The notes below the pieces were generated by a model, which was not told the DNA's origin, ran no database searches, and saw nothing but the letters and a program-made list of their open reading frames with translations. A stretch of 55,190 nt of DNA from Bacteroidales bacterium (GTDB lineage: Bacteria > Bacteroidota > Bacteroidia > Bacteroidales > UBA12170). The stretch spans positions 1 through 55,190 of the forward strand of contig JAGGUP010000147.1 of assembly GCA_021158405.1 (NCBI GenBank), in the 5' to 3' direction. Made by a program: the position numbers and the translations under genes. Shown one piece after another: positions 9,729 to 18,702 of this stretch. Numbering within the stretch: position 1 is the stretch's first letter; every line of letters begins with the position of its first letter.

Positions 9729-10184
9729 TTAGTTTTCGCGCAAAATTACATCGTCGTATTCTATTTCAAATGCCATCTTGTGCTTAGCTTCTTCTTGAGC
9801 AAGCCCAACAAACAAGTCTTTCAATTGAGAATTTCCCGTAGTTGAAGCCAATTTCATATACAAGCGATACGCCGCTTTTTCACGCTTCATTGCCAAAATT
9901 AAAGCATCTTGATAACTCATATTTTCAGAAACAGCCTGACGGACAAGATAATCAGCCATTTTCATATCCAAAATGGTTTGCTTTTCCAATTGAAAAACGC
10001 CTTCTTTTTTAACAAAAATCAATTTTTCTTTATGACCAATCTCTTCATTTGCATAGAGAGTAAAGGTTTCACGAATGCTATTATCTTTTGTTTTACTTGC
10101 TAATTCGAAATAAAAATCAGCTGCATTTTGCTCATTTTCAATGGCAAAATCTAAAATTTCGTCTACTGTTTGAAAGGCTTTCAT
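9729..10184 (-). CDS. Ferritin-like / rubrerythrin family protein
   Basis: MKAFQTVDEILDFAIENEQNAADFYFELA...ANEEIGHKEKL...KREKAAYRLYMKLA...LAQEEAKHK. The track ORF runs to 10394 but that would overlap gap; ATG at 10184 preferred. Confidence 0.8.
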   Translation of the reverse strand: MKAFQTVDEILDFAIENEQNAADFYFELASKTKDNSIRETFTLYANEEIGHKEKLIFVKKEGVFQLEKQTILDMKMADYLVRQAVSENMSYQDALILAMKREKAAYRLYMKLASTTGNSQLKDLFVGLAQEEAKHKMAFEIEYDDVILREN

Positions 10185-10278
10185 GGCTTCAAATTTTAAT
10201 GTCGAAAGATAGGGATTTTCAACTATTGAACAGTCATCATGAAAGAAAAAGCTTCTAACTTTGCAAAAAAAATATATT

Positions 10279-11292
10279 ATGTCCAAAATTCGCTTGGCAA
10301 TAAATGGTTTTGGCCGAATTGGTCGTGCTACTTTTAGAACCCTCATTTCAAATAAAAATATAGAAGTTGTTGCTATTAACGACTTAACCGACACATTAAC
10401 ACTCGCTCATTTGCTAAAATACGATACGGTGCATCGTTTATTAAAAGTAGAAATAAGTTTTGATAAAAACCATTTAACCGTAAATGGATACAAAACCATT
10501 GTTTTCAAAGAAAAAGATCCTGAAAAATTGCCTTGGAAAGATCTAAACATTGATGTTGTAATTGAATCAACCGGTTTTTTTACCACAAAATTAGGAGCAG
10601 AAAAACATTTGATAGCGGGGGCAAAAAAAGTAATCTTATCAGCACCTGCCAAAGGTGAAAATAGCGAAGAAATTCCTTTTGTGGTCTTGGGAGTGAATAA
10701 TGAGGTGATTAAAAAAGCCGATCGTATTATTTCCAATGCCAGCTGTACAACGAATAATGTAGCTCCATTAATCAAAATTCTGGATGAAAAATGGGGGATT
10801 GAAAAAGGTTTTATAACTACTGTTCACAGTTACACGAAAGATCAAAATATACTGGATGGTCCACATTCCGATTTACGCCGTGGAAGAACTGCCGCTGAAA
10901 ATATTGTCCCAACAACTACTGGAGCGGCTAAAGCTGTAACCAGAATTTTTCCTCACTTGAAAAAAAATATTGGTGGTGCCGGAATTCGTGTTCCAGTTCC
11001 AGACGGATCGCTAACCGATTTTACATGTATACTTTTAAAACCGGCATGCGTCGACGAAATAAATGCAGCATTCAAAGTCGCAGCGGAAAACGAACTGAAA
11101 GGAATTTTAGAATATACCGAGGACCCCATAGTTTCCAGAGATGTAATTGGAAATACACATTCTGCTGTTTTCGATTCTAAATTAACGGCTGTTTTAGGTG
11201 ATAAGAATAAATTGGTAAAGGTGATTGCCTGGTATGATAATGAAATGGGTTATTCAAATCGTTTGGTGGAATTGGTGGAGCTTTTTGCTTGA
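10279..11292 (+). CDS. gap: Glyceraldehyde-3-phosphate dehydrogenase, type I
   Basis: MSKIRLAINGFGRIGRATFR, ISNASCTTNNVAPLIKILDEKWGI, WYDNEMGYSNRLVELV. Confidence 0.96.
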   Translation: MSKIRLAINGFGRIGRATFRTLISNKNIEVVAINDLTDTLTLAHLLKYDTVHRLLKVEISFDKNHLTVNGYKTIVFKEKDPEKLPWKDLNIDVVIESTGFFTTKLGAEKHLIAGAKKVILSAPAKGENSEEIPFVVLGVNNEVIKKADRIISNASCTTNNVAPLIKILDEKWGIEKGFITTVHSYTKDQNILDGPHSDLRRGRTAAENIVPTTTGAAKAVTRIFPHLKKNIGGAGIRVPVPDGSLTDFTCILLKPACVDEINAAFKVAAENELKGILEYTEDPIVSRDVIGNTHSAVFDSKLTAVLGDKNKLVKVIAWYDNEMGYSNRLVELVELFA

Positions 11293-11583
11293 TAGAAAAA
11301 GTTAATCATCATCTAATCTTTATAATCAATGTCGTTTCATATCTTTTATTAAAAAACGCCACTAATGCACTAATACCAAATTAATACCAAAACTACCGAC
11401 AAATTTATTATCTTTTTACGTTTCACTTCAGTAAAAATTTGAACTTTGTGAAACAAAAAAACATTTAGAATTTATATCGGCAATTTTGATCTCAAATTGG
11501 TATAATAAAACAAATTGCTATTAATGTTTGCATTAATATTATTCGTGAATTACCTTCGGTGAGGGCGTTGCCGTTCGTGGCAA

Positions 11584-11618
11584 TAAAAAACCCACACCAA
11601 AATTAATTGATGCGGGTC
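11584..11618 (-). terminator. Rho-independent terminator downstream of fumC
   Basis: Minus strand ACCCGCATCAATTAATTTTGGTGTGGGTTTTTT hairpin plus T-tract. Confidence 0.75.
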
Positions 11619-11640
11619 AAATTTTTAATTAAAACAAATA

Positions 11641-13035
11641 CTAACGATGTCCTAACATTTTCTTAGGATCGACAATCTCAGTAAATTCCGCATCTGTTAA
11701 GTAGCCAAGGGCTAAAGTAGCTTCGCGAAGAGTACTTCCTTCTTTATGCGCTTTTTTAGCAATTTGTGCTGCTTTTTCATAACCAATATGAGTATTTAAA
11801 GCCGTAACTAACATCAAAGAGCTTTCCAGATTGTGTTGAATATTTTTCAAATTGGCTTCAACTCCTACCATAGCATTATTGGCAAAAGAAACACAAGCAT
11901 CACCTAACAAACGAGCCGATTGCAATAAATTAGAAATCATAACGGGCTTAAAAACATTCAATTGAAAATGTCCTTGCATACCGCCTACGGTTATCGCTGC
12001 ATCATTTCCAATAACTTGAGCACAAACCATAGTTAATGCTTCATTTTGTGTTGGATTTACTTTACCAGGCATAATTGAAGATCCAGGTTCATTTGCAGGA
12101 AGGTTAATCTCTCCAATACTACAGCGAGGTCCGGAAGCTAAATAACGTACATTATTAGCAATATGCATCAAGCTAACCGCTAAAGTTTTTAAAGCACCCG
12201 AAGTTTCAACTACAGCATCATGAGCCGATAAAGCTTCGTATTTATTTGGAGCAGTAATAAATGGCAAACCAGTTAAGTCTGCGATTTTCCCAGCTACGTT
12301 AGCGTCATATCCTACGGGTGTATTTAAACCTGTACCAACTGCTGTTCCACCTAATGCCAATTCAGACAAATGTTCTAGAGTTGCTTCTAATGCTTTCAAT
12401 CCATGATCGAGCTGAGAAACATATCCCGAGAATTCCTGACCAAGAGTTAAAGGTGTAGCATCCATCCAGTGAGTACGACCTGTTTTTGCAATATCCACAA
12501 ATTCTTCTGCTTTTTTAGCTATGGTATCACGCAAAAGTTTTACACCGGGAATAGTCACTTCCATAATCAACTTATAAGCAGCAATATGCATAGCGGTTGG
12601 AAAAGTGTCGTTAGAAGATTGCGATTTGTTTACATCATCATTTGGATGAATTAATTTTGCTCCTGCTCCAAGCTTATTTCCAGCCAATACATGAGCCCTA
12701 TTCGAAATCACCTCATTTACGTTCATATTTGATTGTGTTCCTGAACCAGTTTGCCAGATCACTAATGGAAAGTTATCGTATAATTTTCCATCTAAAATTT
12801 CATCGGCTACTTTTGCAATTAAGTCTGCTTTTTCGCGAGCCATTCCGCCAATCTCAGCATTTGTTAAAGCTGCTGCTTTTTTTAAATAAGCAAAAGCATC
12901 AATAATTTCCCTTGGCATTGAAGCTTCAGGACCAATTTTAAAGTTCATTTTTGAACGTTGTGTCTGTGCACCCCAATATTTATTGGCAGGAACTTCAATA
13001 GATCCCATGGTGTCTTTTTCAATTCTATATTCCAT
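11641..13035 (-). CDS. fumC: Class II fumarate hydratase
   Basis: 464 aa; [21 protein letters not shown], signature [13 protein letters not shown]. Confidence 0.96.
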   Translation of the reverse strand: MEYRIEKDTMGSIEVPANKYWGAQTQRSKMNFKIGPEASMPREIIDAFAYLKKAAALTNAEIGGMAREKADLIAKVADEILDGKLYDNFPLVIWQTGSGTQSNMNVNEVISNRAHVLAGNKLGAGAKLIHPNDDVNKSQSSNDTFPTAMHIAAYKLIMEVTIPGVKLLRDTIAKKAEEFVDIAKTGRTHWMDATPLTLGQEFSGYVSQLDHGLKALEATLEHLSELALGGTAVGTGLNTPVGYDANVAGKIADLTGLPFITAPNKYEALSAHDAVVETSGALKTLAVSLMHIANNVRYLASGPRCSIGEINLPANEPGSSIMPGKVNPTQNEALTMVCAQVIGNDAAITVGGMQGHFQLNVFKPVMISNLLQSARLLGDACVSFANNAMVGVEANLKNIQHNLESSLMLVTALNTHIGYEKAAQIAKKAHKEGSTLREATLALGYLTDAEFTEIVDPKKMLGHR

Positions 13036-13081
13036 TTTGTATAATTTGTTATTTGGTTATTCTCTTTCTATTTTCTTCTCA

Positions 13082-13432
13082 TTACTTTTTGAAAAGTAGT
13101 TCCACATTTTCAGTGGGATCGCCTATTACTGCGCTATTGTCTTTAATGATAATTGGCCGCTGAATAAGTTTAGGATTTTTCACTAAAATCTTCACCCATT
13201 CCTTGTCGCTAAACTCTTTTCCTTTGAATTCCAACTTATAAACGGCTTCTTGTTTGCGAATGATTTGTTTGGGTTTTTTGTTTAGCTTTTCCAACGTCTG
13301 GGTTAAACTTTCAATCGTAAAAGGATGGTCTTTTAAATAGTACTTCAACTCAAAATCGTCCGTAAAACTTTCAAGGGCTTGCAGTCCGGTACGTGACTTT
13401 TTACATCTTGGGTTGTGATAAATTGTAATCAT
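13082..13432 (-). CDS. ArsC/Spx-family (arsenate reductase-like) protein
   Basis: MITIYHNPRCKKSRTGLQALE...KNPKLIQRPIIIKDNSAVIGDP. Confidence 0.85.
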   Translation of the reverse strand: MITIYHNPRCKKSRTGLQALESFTDDFELKYYLKDHPFTIESLTQTLEKLNKKPKQIIRKQEAVYKLEFKGKEFSDKEWVKILVKNPKLIQRPIIIKDNSAVIGDPTENVELLFKK

Positions 13433-13569
13433 AAGAAACAAATCTCTTCAAAGCTCAAAGTTAGGAAATAATCGACTTGCATGGGGATAATTTTGTTAAT
13501 ATAGAACGGTTTTAGAATAGAAATGCGTCAGCTTTTTTCTAATTTCTCTATGTTTGCAAAAAACAATAC

Positions 13570-14352
13570 ATGACTCTTATCGACTTCTTTATTTTAGTTA
13601 GTGCAGGAATAGCTGTTGGCTTTATCAATACCTTGGCCGGAGGAGGCTCAACGATATCTCTTTCAATATTAATGCTTTTAGGTTTATCACCGGCAATGGC
13701 TAACGGTACAAACCGCATTGGTATTGCTATTCAGAATATTGTTGGAGTAAGCAGCTTTAAACAACAAGGCGTTCTCGACACAAGAAAAGGTTTTTTATTG
13801 GCCATTCCAGCAACTGTCGGTTCTGTTGTTGGCGCTTTTATTGCCGTAGATTTAAACGAAGCTATTTTTGAAAAAACAATGGCAGTCATTCTTTTGGTTA
13901 TGCTCGTTTTTACACTTTTTAATCCACAAAAGCTTATTAAAGAACAATCAACACTCGTAAACAAAAAACTCAGTTGGAAACAATATGTTTTGTTTTTCTT
14001 TATTGGGATATATGGTGGGTTTATTCATGTAGGCATTGGTTATTTCCTGTTGGCTTCTTTAATTATGGGAGTCGGCTACGAATTGGTAAAAGCCAACGCT
14101 GTTAAAGTATTGATTGTTTTATTGTATACTCCTTTTTCCTTAGCCGTTTTTATATGGAACGATATGATTAATTATAAAATGGGATTCACATTAGCAATTG
14201 GCACAGCAATAGGCGCTTTCATTGCCAGTCGCTTAGCTGTAAAACGAGGTGCAGAATTTGTTCGCTGGGTTATCGTAGTTATTATTCTTTTAACGACAGC
14301 ACATTTGTTTGGAATTATTGATTTTGAACAATTCTTTCATCCTAATAAATAA
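13570..14352 (+). CDS. TauE/SafE (YfcA-like) family membrane permease
   Basis: GFINTLAGGGSTISLSILMLLGLSPAMANGTNRIGI; multiple TM segments. Confidence 0.88.
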   Translation: MTLIDFFILVSAGIAVGFINTLAGGGSTISLSILMLLGLSPAMANGTNRIGIAIQNIVGVSSFKQQGVLDTRKGFLLAIPATVGSVVGAFIAVDLNEAIFEKTMAVILLVMLVFTLFNPQKLIKEQSTLVNKKLSWKQYVLFFFIGIYGGFIHVGIGYFLLASLIMGVGYELVKANAVKVLIVLLYTPFSLAVFIWNDMINYKMGFTLAIGTAIGAFIASRLAVKRGAEFVRWVIVVIILLTTAHLFGIIDFEQFFHPNK

Positions 14353-14383
14353 ATCATTCCAATCAATAAATCAGTCTGGTTTT

Positions 14384-14405
14384 AAAAACCTACCGGGTTT
14401 TTTAT
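14384..14405. terminator. Rho-independent terminator
   Basis: AAAAACCtaccgGGTTTTTT between convergent genes. Confidence 0.6.
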
Positions 14406-14406
14406 C

Positions 14407-15054
14407 TTATTGGGACTTTGTATCGTGGTAATTTACGAGCGATTTAAAGTACAATGGAATCTCCGTTTGAAAAATCATTTCTTTTTTTGTGTAAGGATGT
14501 AGAATACTTAAGGAAAAAGAGTGAAGTCCCAAGCGCTTGATTTCTTTCTTTTTTTCTCCATACATTTTGTCACCCACTACTGCATGTCCCATCTCGGAGA
14601 AATGTACCCTAATTTGGTTTTTCCTACCGGTATGCAACTTGATTTCGAGCAAACTCAAATTACGGTGGAATTTTAACACTTTATAACCTGTTTTTGCAAA
14701 CTTTCCTTTTTTAGGATCATTTACAGAATAGACACGATGCGCTGTATTCTCAACTAAATAAGAGGTAATTTCGCCTTCTCTATTTGGCAGTTTCCCATAA
14801 ATGACTGCGACATATTTTTTACTAAACTCTTGCCAATTATCCTGCAAATAGCGTTTTGCCTGTTCATTTTTTGCAAAAACCAGAATCCCTGAAGTATCTT
14901 TATCCAAACGATGAACAATAAAGATTCTGTTTTTTGATCGAATATTTCCTTTTTTTACATAATCAGTCAAATGAAAATAAGCCGTTTTTTGTCTTTCCCT
15001 TTCGGCTCCAATGGTCAACAAACCATTTATTTTGTCCACAACCAAAATATCCAT
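14407..15054 (-). CDS. RluA-family pseudouridine synthase
   Basis: IFIVHRLDKDTSGILVFAKNEQAKRYLQDNW, GRKNQIRVHFSEMGHAVVGDKMYG. Confidence 0.88.
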   Translation of the reverse strand: MDILVVDKINGLLTIGAERERQKTAYFHLTDYVKKGNIRSKNRIFIVHRLDKDTSGILVFAKNEQAKRYLQDNWQEFSKKYVAVIYGKLPNREGEITSYLVENTAHRVYSVNDPKKGKFAKTGYKVLKFHRNLSLLEIKLHTGRKNQIRVHFSEMGHAVVGDKMYGEKKKEIKRLGLHSFSLSILHPYTKKEMIFQTEIPLYFKSLVNYHDTKSQ

Positions 15055-15114
15055 ATCCTCATATAGAATAGTAAGCCCGTGAGGCTGATGTTTCTTAGAT
15101 GGACTTTTAAATGA

Positions 15115-15390
15115 TGATTTTTATTTTATCCGCTTTTAGGAGTCTTTTCATTCGAAGGATCCAGTCTAATTTACATCAAACAGTTCTTACAATCGAAATT
15201 CAGCAAATACTTCCTATTCTGATCTTCGAGATAAAGAAACTCTTTTGGTGTGCTTTTTGCTCCTTAAAATCGCTCACAATATTCCAATTCATATTTACAA
15301 TAACGCGTTGTCATTAAAAGCTGATCCTCTTTTGAGGTGCTTATTTCAAGTGCTTTCTCCTGCTTTTGAATCTTCGAATAAACCGAGTTG
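15115..15390 (-). pseudogene. Decayed C-terminal remnant of a peptidase U32-family protein
   Basis: Minus-strand reading with stops: SVYSKIQKQEKALEISTSKEDQLLMTTRYCKYELEYCERF*GAKSTPKEFLYLEDQNRKYLLNFDCKNCLM*IR; resembles the U32 C-terminal MTTRYCIKYELxxC...PLYLED...FDCKxCxM. Confidence 0.55.
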
Positions 15391-15780
15391 AAATCCTATT
15401 GAGTTTCGAAAACCTGATAGGGTTCTTGATGTTTTTAAAAAATGAGCATAAACCTGAGTACGTTTTAATAAAAAAATTTATTTGTTTTTGCTATGGTATT
15501 TAATCCCTTATAATTTGAAAGCGATAATAATTATGCTGCAATAATTTTATTGTCAATAAAAATTATCTTCCTTCCAGTTTGATGGATTGTTTGCAATGTA
15601 TTTTTGAATGCGTTCAAATGATTCCTTATTTCTAATAATATGGTCATGAAAACGTGATTGCCAGGTAAAATTGAAATTTATTTTCCGTATTTCAAACGAA
15701 CAATACCCTTTATACCAGCGTATTGTACGTGAAATATTTTTATTTATCATTGGGTTTTTATTGCCGGCAAAACCGCCTAT

Positions 15781-15852
15781 GGTTTTGGTTGTTGGGGTTT
15801 TGGTTGTTGGGAATGGGGTTTCATGCAACGGGAATGGGGTTTCGCGCGTTGG
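15781..15852. repeat. In-frame tandem mini-repeats inside the RAYT coding sequence (2 x 15 bp and 2 x 21 bp)
   Basis: ggttttggttgttgg x2 (15781-15810); gaatggggtttcatgcaacgg / gaatggggtttcgcgcgttgg (15811-15852). Confidence 0.9.
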
Positions 15853-15857
15853 AAATG

Positions 15858-15885
15858 GTAAAGACGCGATTAATTGCGTCTCTAC
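15858..15885. repeat. 28-bp near-perfect palindrome embedded in the RAYT coding sequence
   Basis: GTAAAGACGCGATTAATTGCGTCTCTAC; self-complementary apart from two wobble-type pairs; read on minus as VETQLIASL. Confidence 0.9.
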
Positions 15886-16250
15886 GTCACCAACACTATA
15901 ATTCGTATCCAATTTATCAATTATCAATATCCGATGAACATGGTTCGGCATTACAACAAAAATTCCCAATTCTATAAACGAAAAATGATTCGGTATTTCC
16001 AGCCAATATTGTTCGGCTATTTTACCTATTTCAGATAATTTTATTTCCCCATCTGCAATTTTGCCAAAATAATGTTCATGGTTTTTAGTGCAAATAGTGA
16101 TAAAATACGCGCCATTTTTACCATAATCCCATGTTTGCAATCTGGCAGACGGTATGCGGTATTTGTTTTGGAATTTTCCATACAATCTCTTGATTTTAAA
16201 ACCCAAATCTTCTAAATTTCAAATTATATTTGTTCCTTTTAAGAATGCAT

Positions 16251-16413
16251 TTAGGACTTGTTGCGAAATAATTACTCCGTTTATGCTCGTTCTTTTACCC
16301 GTTAACCTTGTTAAAAAGTCTCGCCGTAGCTCTGCTATGCCTGCGTTTTTTGCCTCGTTACCGAACAAAATAACTTCGCCTGATCAGAGAACTTATTTCG
16401 TAACAAGCCCTTA
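16251..16413. mobile_element. MITE-like non-autonomous element with ~21-bp terminal inverted repeats
   Basis: Left TTAGGACTTGTTGCGAAATAA (16251-16271); right 16393-16413, reverse complement TAAGGGCTTGTTACGAAATAA; 18/21 identical; ~163 bp overall, no convincing ORF. Confidence 0.65.
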
Positions 16414-16947
16414 GTCTCTATCCTTTATAATATCCTCATTTTCTATTTTCTGACCATCATATTCTTGGAACTCATCATTCATATATTTAAGTTCGATCCC
16501 CACTTCTTTAAACATCTCTTCCGATTCCTGTCCTGAGTGGTATTTGCGTTCACAAACTACGCGTTCAATTCCGCAATTAATAATCAACATAGCGCAAGTT
16601 CTACAAGGTGTCATTCGGCAATACAAAGTACCGCCTTCCAGAGCAATCCCTCTTCGGGCAGCTTGTGTTATAGCATTTTGCTCTGCGTGAACGGTACGGA
16701 CGCAGTGCTGAGTTACATGTCCATCTTCATGGATTACCTTTTTAAATAAATGCCCAACATCATCGCAATGAGCTAAGCCTCTGGGAGAACCGACATATCC
16801 GGTAACTAAAATCTGACGGTCTTTTGTAATGACGCAACCGCTTCTTCCTCTATTGCAAGTAGCTCTTTCGGCAACAGTATCCGCAAGTTTAATAAAATAT
16901 TCATCCCAAGAAGGACGGATATGTTTAGGATTAAGTTTTTCGCCCAT
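16411..16947 (-). CDS. Deoxycytidylate (dCMP) deaminase family protein
   Basis: Zn motifs VHAEQNAI and PCRTCAMLI; SWDEYFIKLADTVAERATCNRGRSGCVITKD. Confidence 0.88.
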   Translation of the reverse strand: MGEKLNPKHIRPSWDEYFIKLADTVAERATCNRGRSGCVITKDRQILVTGYVGSPRGLAHCDDVGHLFKKVIHEDGHVTQHCVRTVHAEQNAITQAARRGIALEGGTLYCRMTPCRTCAMLIINCGIERVVCERKYHSGQESEEMFKEVGIELKYMNDEFQEYDGQKIENEDIIKDRD

Positions 16948-16949
16948 AG

Positions 16950-17504
16950 CTATATTATTTTAGAAATTACCTGTTCCACTTGCTGATGAAGCAAAGCAAA
17001 ATCGCCATTATTATCAAAAGCAAAATCGGCCAATTCAATACACTTTTTCAAATTCTGCTTGTTGATGTCGTGTGAATTCATTTCGCGTGCTTCATTGGCC
17101 AAAAAAGTCTCAAATGAAATTTTATCCGTTTCAGAGGCCCTTTGCACTATACGTTCATAGCGAATTTCCGGATCAGCATCAACAGCTAATAAGTAAAATT
17201 TGCCTTTGGAACGTAATGATTCTATCTCTCCGGGAGTTCGAATACTCTCAATAATTGCCGTTTTCCCACTTTTCAAAGCTTCTTTGTACAATTCATCCGT
17301 AATAAAAGAAGGCGAATTTTCCGCTCTTAATCGGTTAGCAACTAGTGTCATGCTATCGCGATTATTGGGCAAACCCAACTTTTCAATCTCATGAATTAAA
17401 TAGGCCCGAACAGAATAATGTGCTATTTTTTTTTGATTGACCAGATAATCAACAATGGTACCTTTTCCTGCACCCAAAGTTCCTGTTATTCCGATTATTA
17501 TCAT
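16950..17504 (-). CDS. P-loop kinase, dephospho-CoA kinase / nucleoside monophosphate kinase-like
   Basis: MIIIGITGTLGAGKGTIVDYLV Walker A; ESIRTPGEIESLR; start at 17504 overlaps the upstream stop (TAATG). Confidence 0.75.
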   Translation of the reverse strand: MIIIGITGTLGAGKGTIVDYLVNQKKIAHYSVRAYLIHEIEKLGLPNNRDSMTLVANRLRAENSPSFITDELYKEALKSGKTAIIESIRTPGEIESLRSKGKFYLLAVDADPEIRYERIVQRASETDKISFETFLANEAREMNSHDINKQNLKKCIELADFAFDNNGDFALLHQQVEQVISKII

Positions 17505-18094
17505 TAAATGCTCTCCATTTTTATATCTTTCAACCATTTAGTCATTTCAATTGGCTGATAGGCCGCCAACAAATCACATAATTCCTTTGGGTTTTCATGG
17601 AAAAAAACATTCTTACGATGTTCTCCTCTTACAAATCCTTCTGTTACAGCTAAATCGATAAAGCGAATAAGATGATCAAAATATCCATTTACATTATACA
17701 ATCCCATAGGCTTTGAAATAATTTGAAGCTGATCGAGAACCAAGACCTCCGCTAATTCGTCAAGCGTTCCAAATCCACCCGGCATAGCCACAAAACCATC
17801 AGAAATTTCGATTAGCAAATTCTTTCGCGCAGCCATACTTTCCACAATATGTAATTTTGTAAGTCCATGATGAGCAACTTCTTTATCAACCAAATGTTGT
17901 GGCATTACGCCTATTACTTCACTTCCAGCTTCCAGCATCCTGTCTGCAATGATTTTCATTAAACCCACATTGGCTCCACCATAGACAAGGCTATGACCTT
18001 TTTCTATAAAATAATCGGCTAAATTGAGAGCCTTCTTTTTATAGATTTCATCAAAGCCCATACTTGAGCCACAAAAAACACAAATTTTACTCAT
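17504..18094 (-). CDS. LOG-family (TIGR00730) Rossmann-fold protein, putative nucleoside 5'-monophosphate phosphoribohydrolase
   Basis: MSKICVFCGSSMG, LVYGGANVGLM, MAARKNLLIEISDGFVAMPGGFGTLDELAEVL (PGGxGTxxE). Confidence 0.9.
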   Translation of the reverse strand: MSKICVFCGSSMGFDEIYKKKALNLADYFIEKGHSLVYGGANVGLMKIIADRMLEAGSEVIGVMPQHLVDKEVAHHGLTKLHIVESMAARKNLLIEISDGFVAMPGGFGTLDELAEVLVLDQLQIISKPMGLYNVNGYFDHLIRFIDLAVTEGFVRGEHRKNVFFHENPKELCDLLAAYQPIEMTKWLKDIKMESI

Positions 18095-18130
18095 ATGCAC
18101 AAAGGTAAAAGAATTGGTTTACATCAAAAT

Positions 18131-18682
18131 TTAATATTCAGAATCTATTTGATCATGTAGCGTTTCTACTAATTTAAAAAGCGATTTAAGTTGTTCTAAG
18201 TCTTTATTCAAAGAAGCAATCCGAAGCAGAAGATTGTTTTCCTTCAACTCAATTCGTAGATCTCTAAAAGGCTCTTGTCTGGATATATTGCTAAGAATTC
18301 TGCGGTTTAACAAACGTTTTGTTTCTCGCTTTTCAGAAGCAAACAAACGAAATGAACGATCGAAATCAACATATTCTGTGATTATTTTCTCTAGACCTTT
18401 TGGAGCTCTACTGTTCAGTAAAGTTTTTCTATCGACTCTAAATTGCAAATTTTTAGGGTTTAAACATTCCGTTTGAAAACGAGTGTACGTTACACTTGCT
18501 CTTCCTTTCATTTTACTGTAAGAATCAATTGTTATTTCGCCCCAATCCAGCTGCTTTGTAATTACAGCCGCTTTAAAAAGTCCATTATCAACATATTCAG
18601 CACCTATAGAATTTGCAAAATGCTGCCAAATTTTCTTTTGACTAGCAAACATGGATTTAATACGACGTGAAATATTTCCCAT
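18131..18682 (-). CDS. Hypothetical protein, 183 aa
   Basis: Intact ORF with Shine-Dalgarno-independent start; no family recognised. Confidence 0.65.
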   Translation of the reverse strand: MGNISRRIKSMFASQKKIWQHFANSIGAEYVDNGLFKAAVITKQLDWGEITIDSYSKMKGRASVTYTRFQTECLNPKNLQFRVDRKTLLNSRAPKGLEKIITEYVDFDRSFRLFASEKRETKRLLNRRILSNISRQEPFRDLRIELKENNLLLRIASLNKDLEQLKSLFKLVETLHDQIDSEY

Positions 18683-18702
18683 AATACAAGTGTTTTTAAA
18701 GT

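Larger units (their letters stand above)
15553..16206 (-). mobile_element. REP-associated tyrosine transposase (RAYT / TnpA_REP, Y1_Tnp HUH family)
   Basis: NKYRIPSARLQTWDYGKNGAYFITICTKNHEHYFG, VVMPNHVHRILII (HVH), candidate Tyr in RTIRWYKGYCSFEIRK, FTWQSRFHDHIIRN. Confidence 0.88.

Noticed and set aside
9729-10394. Full-length 221-aa version of the rubrerythrin-like ORF
   Set aside because: N-terminal extension would overlap the divergent gap gene and is not conserved-looking; internal ATG at 10184 fits.
15111-15317. 68-aa plus ORF between the RluA-like and RAYT genes
   Set aside because: Minus-strand reading as an eroded U32 fragment explains the region better.
16154-16414. 86-aa plus ORF across the MITE-like element
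   Set aside because: Spans RAYT 5' end and inverted repeats; translation has no domain resemblance.
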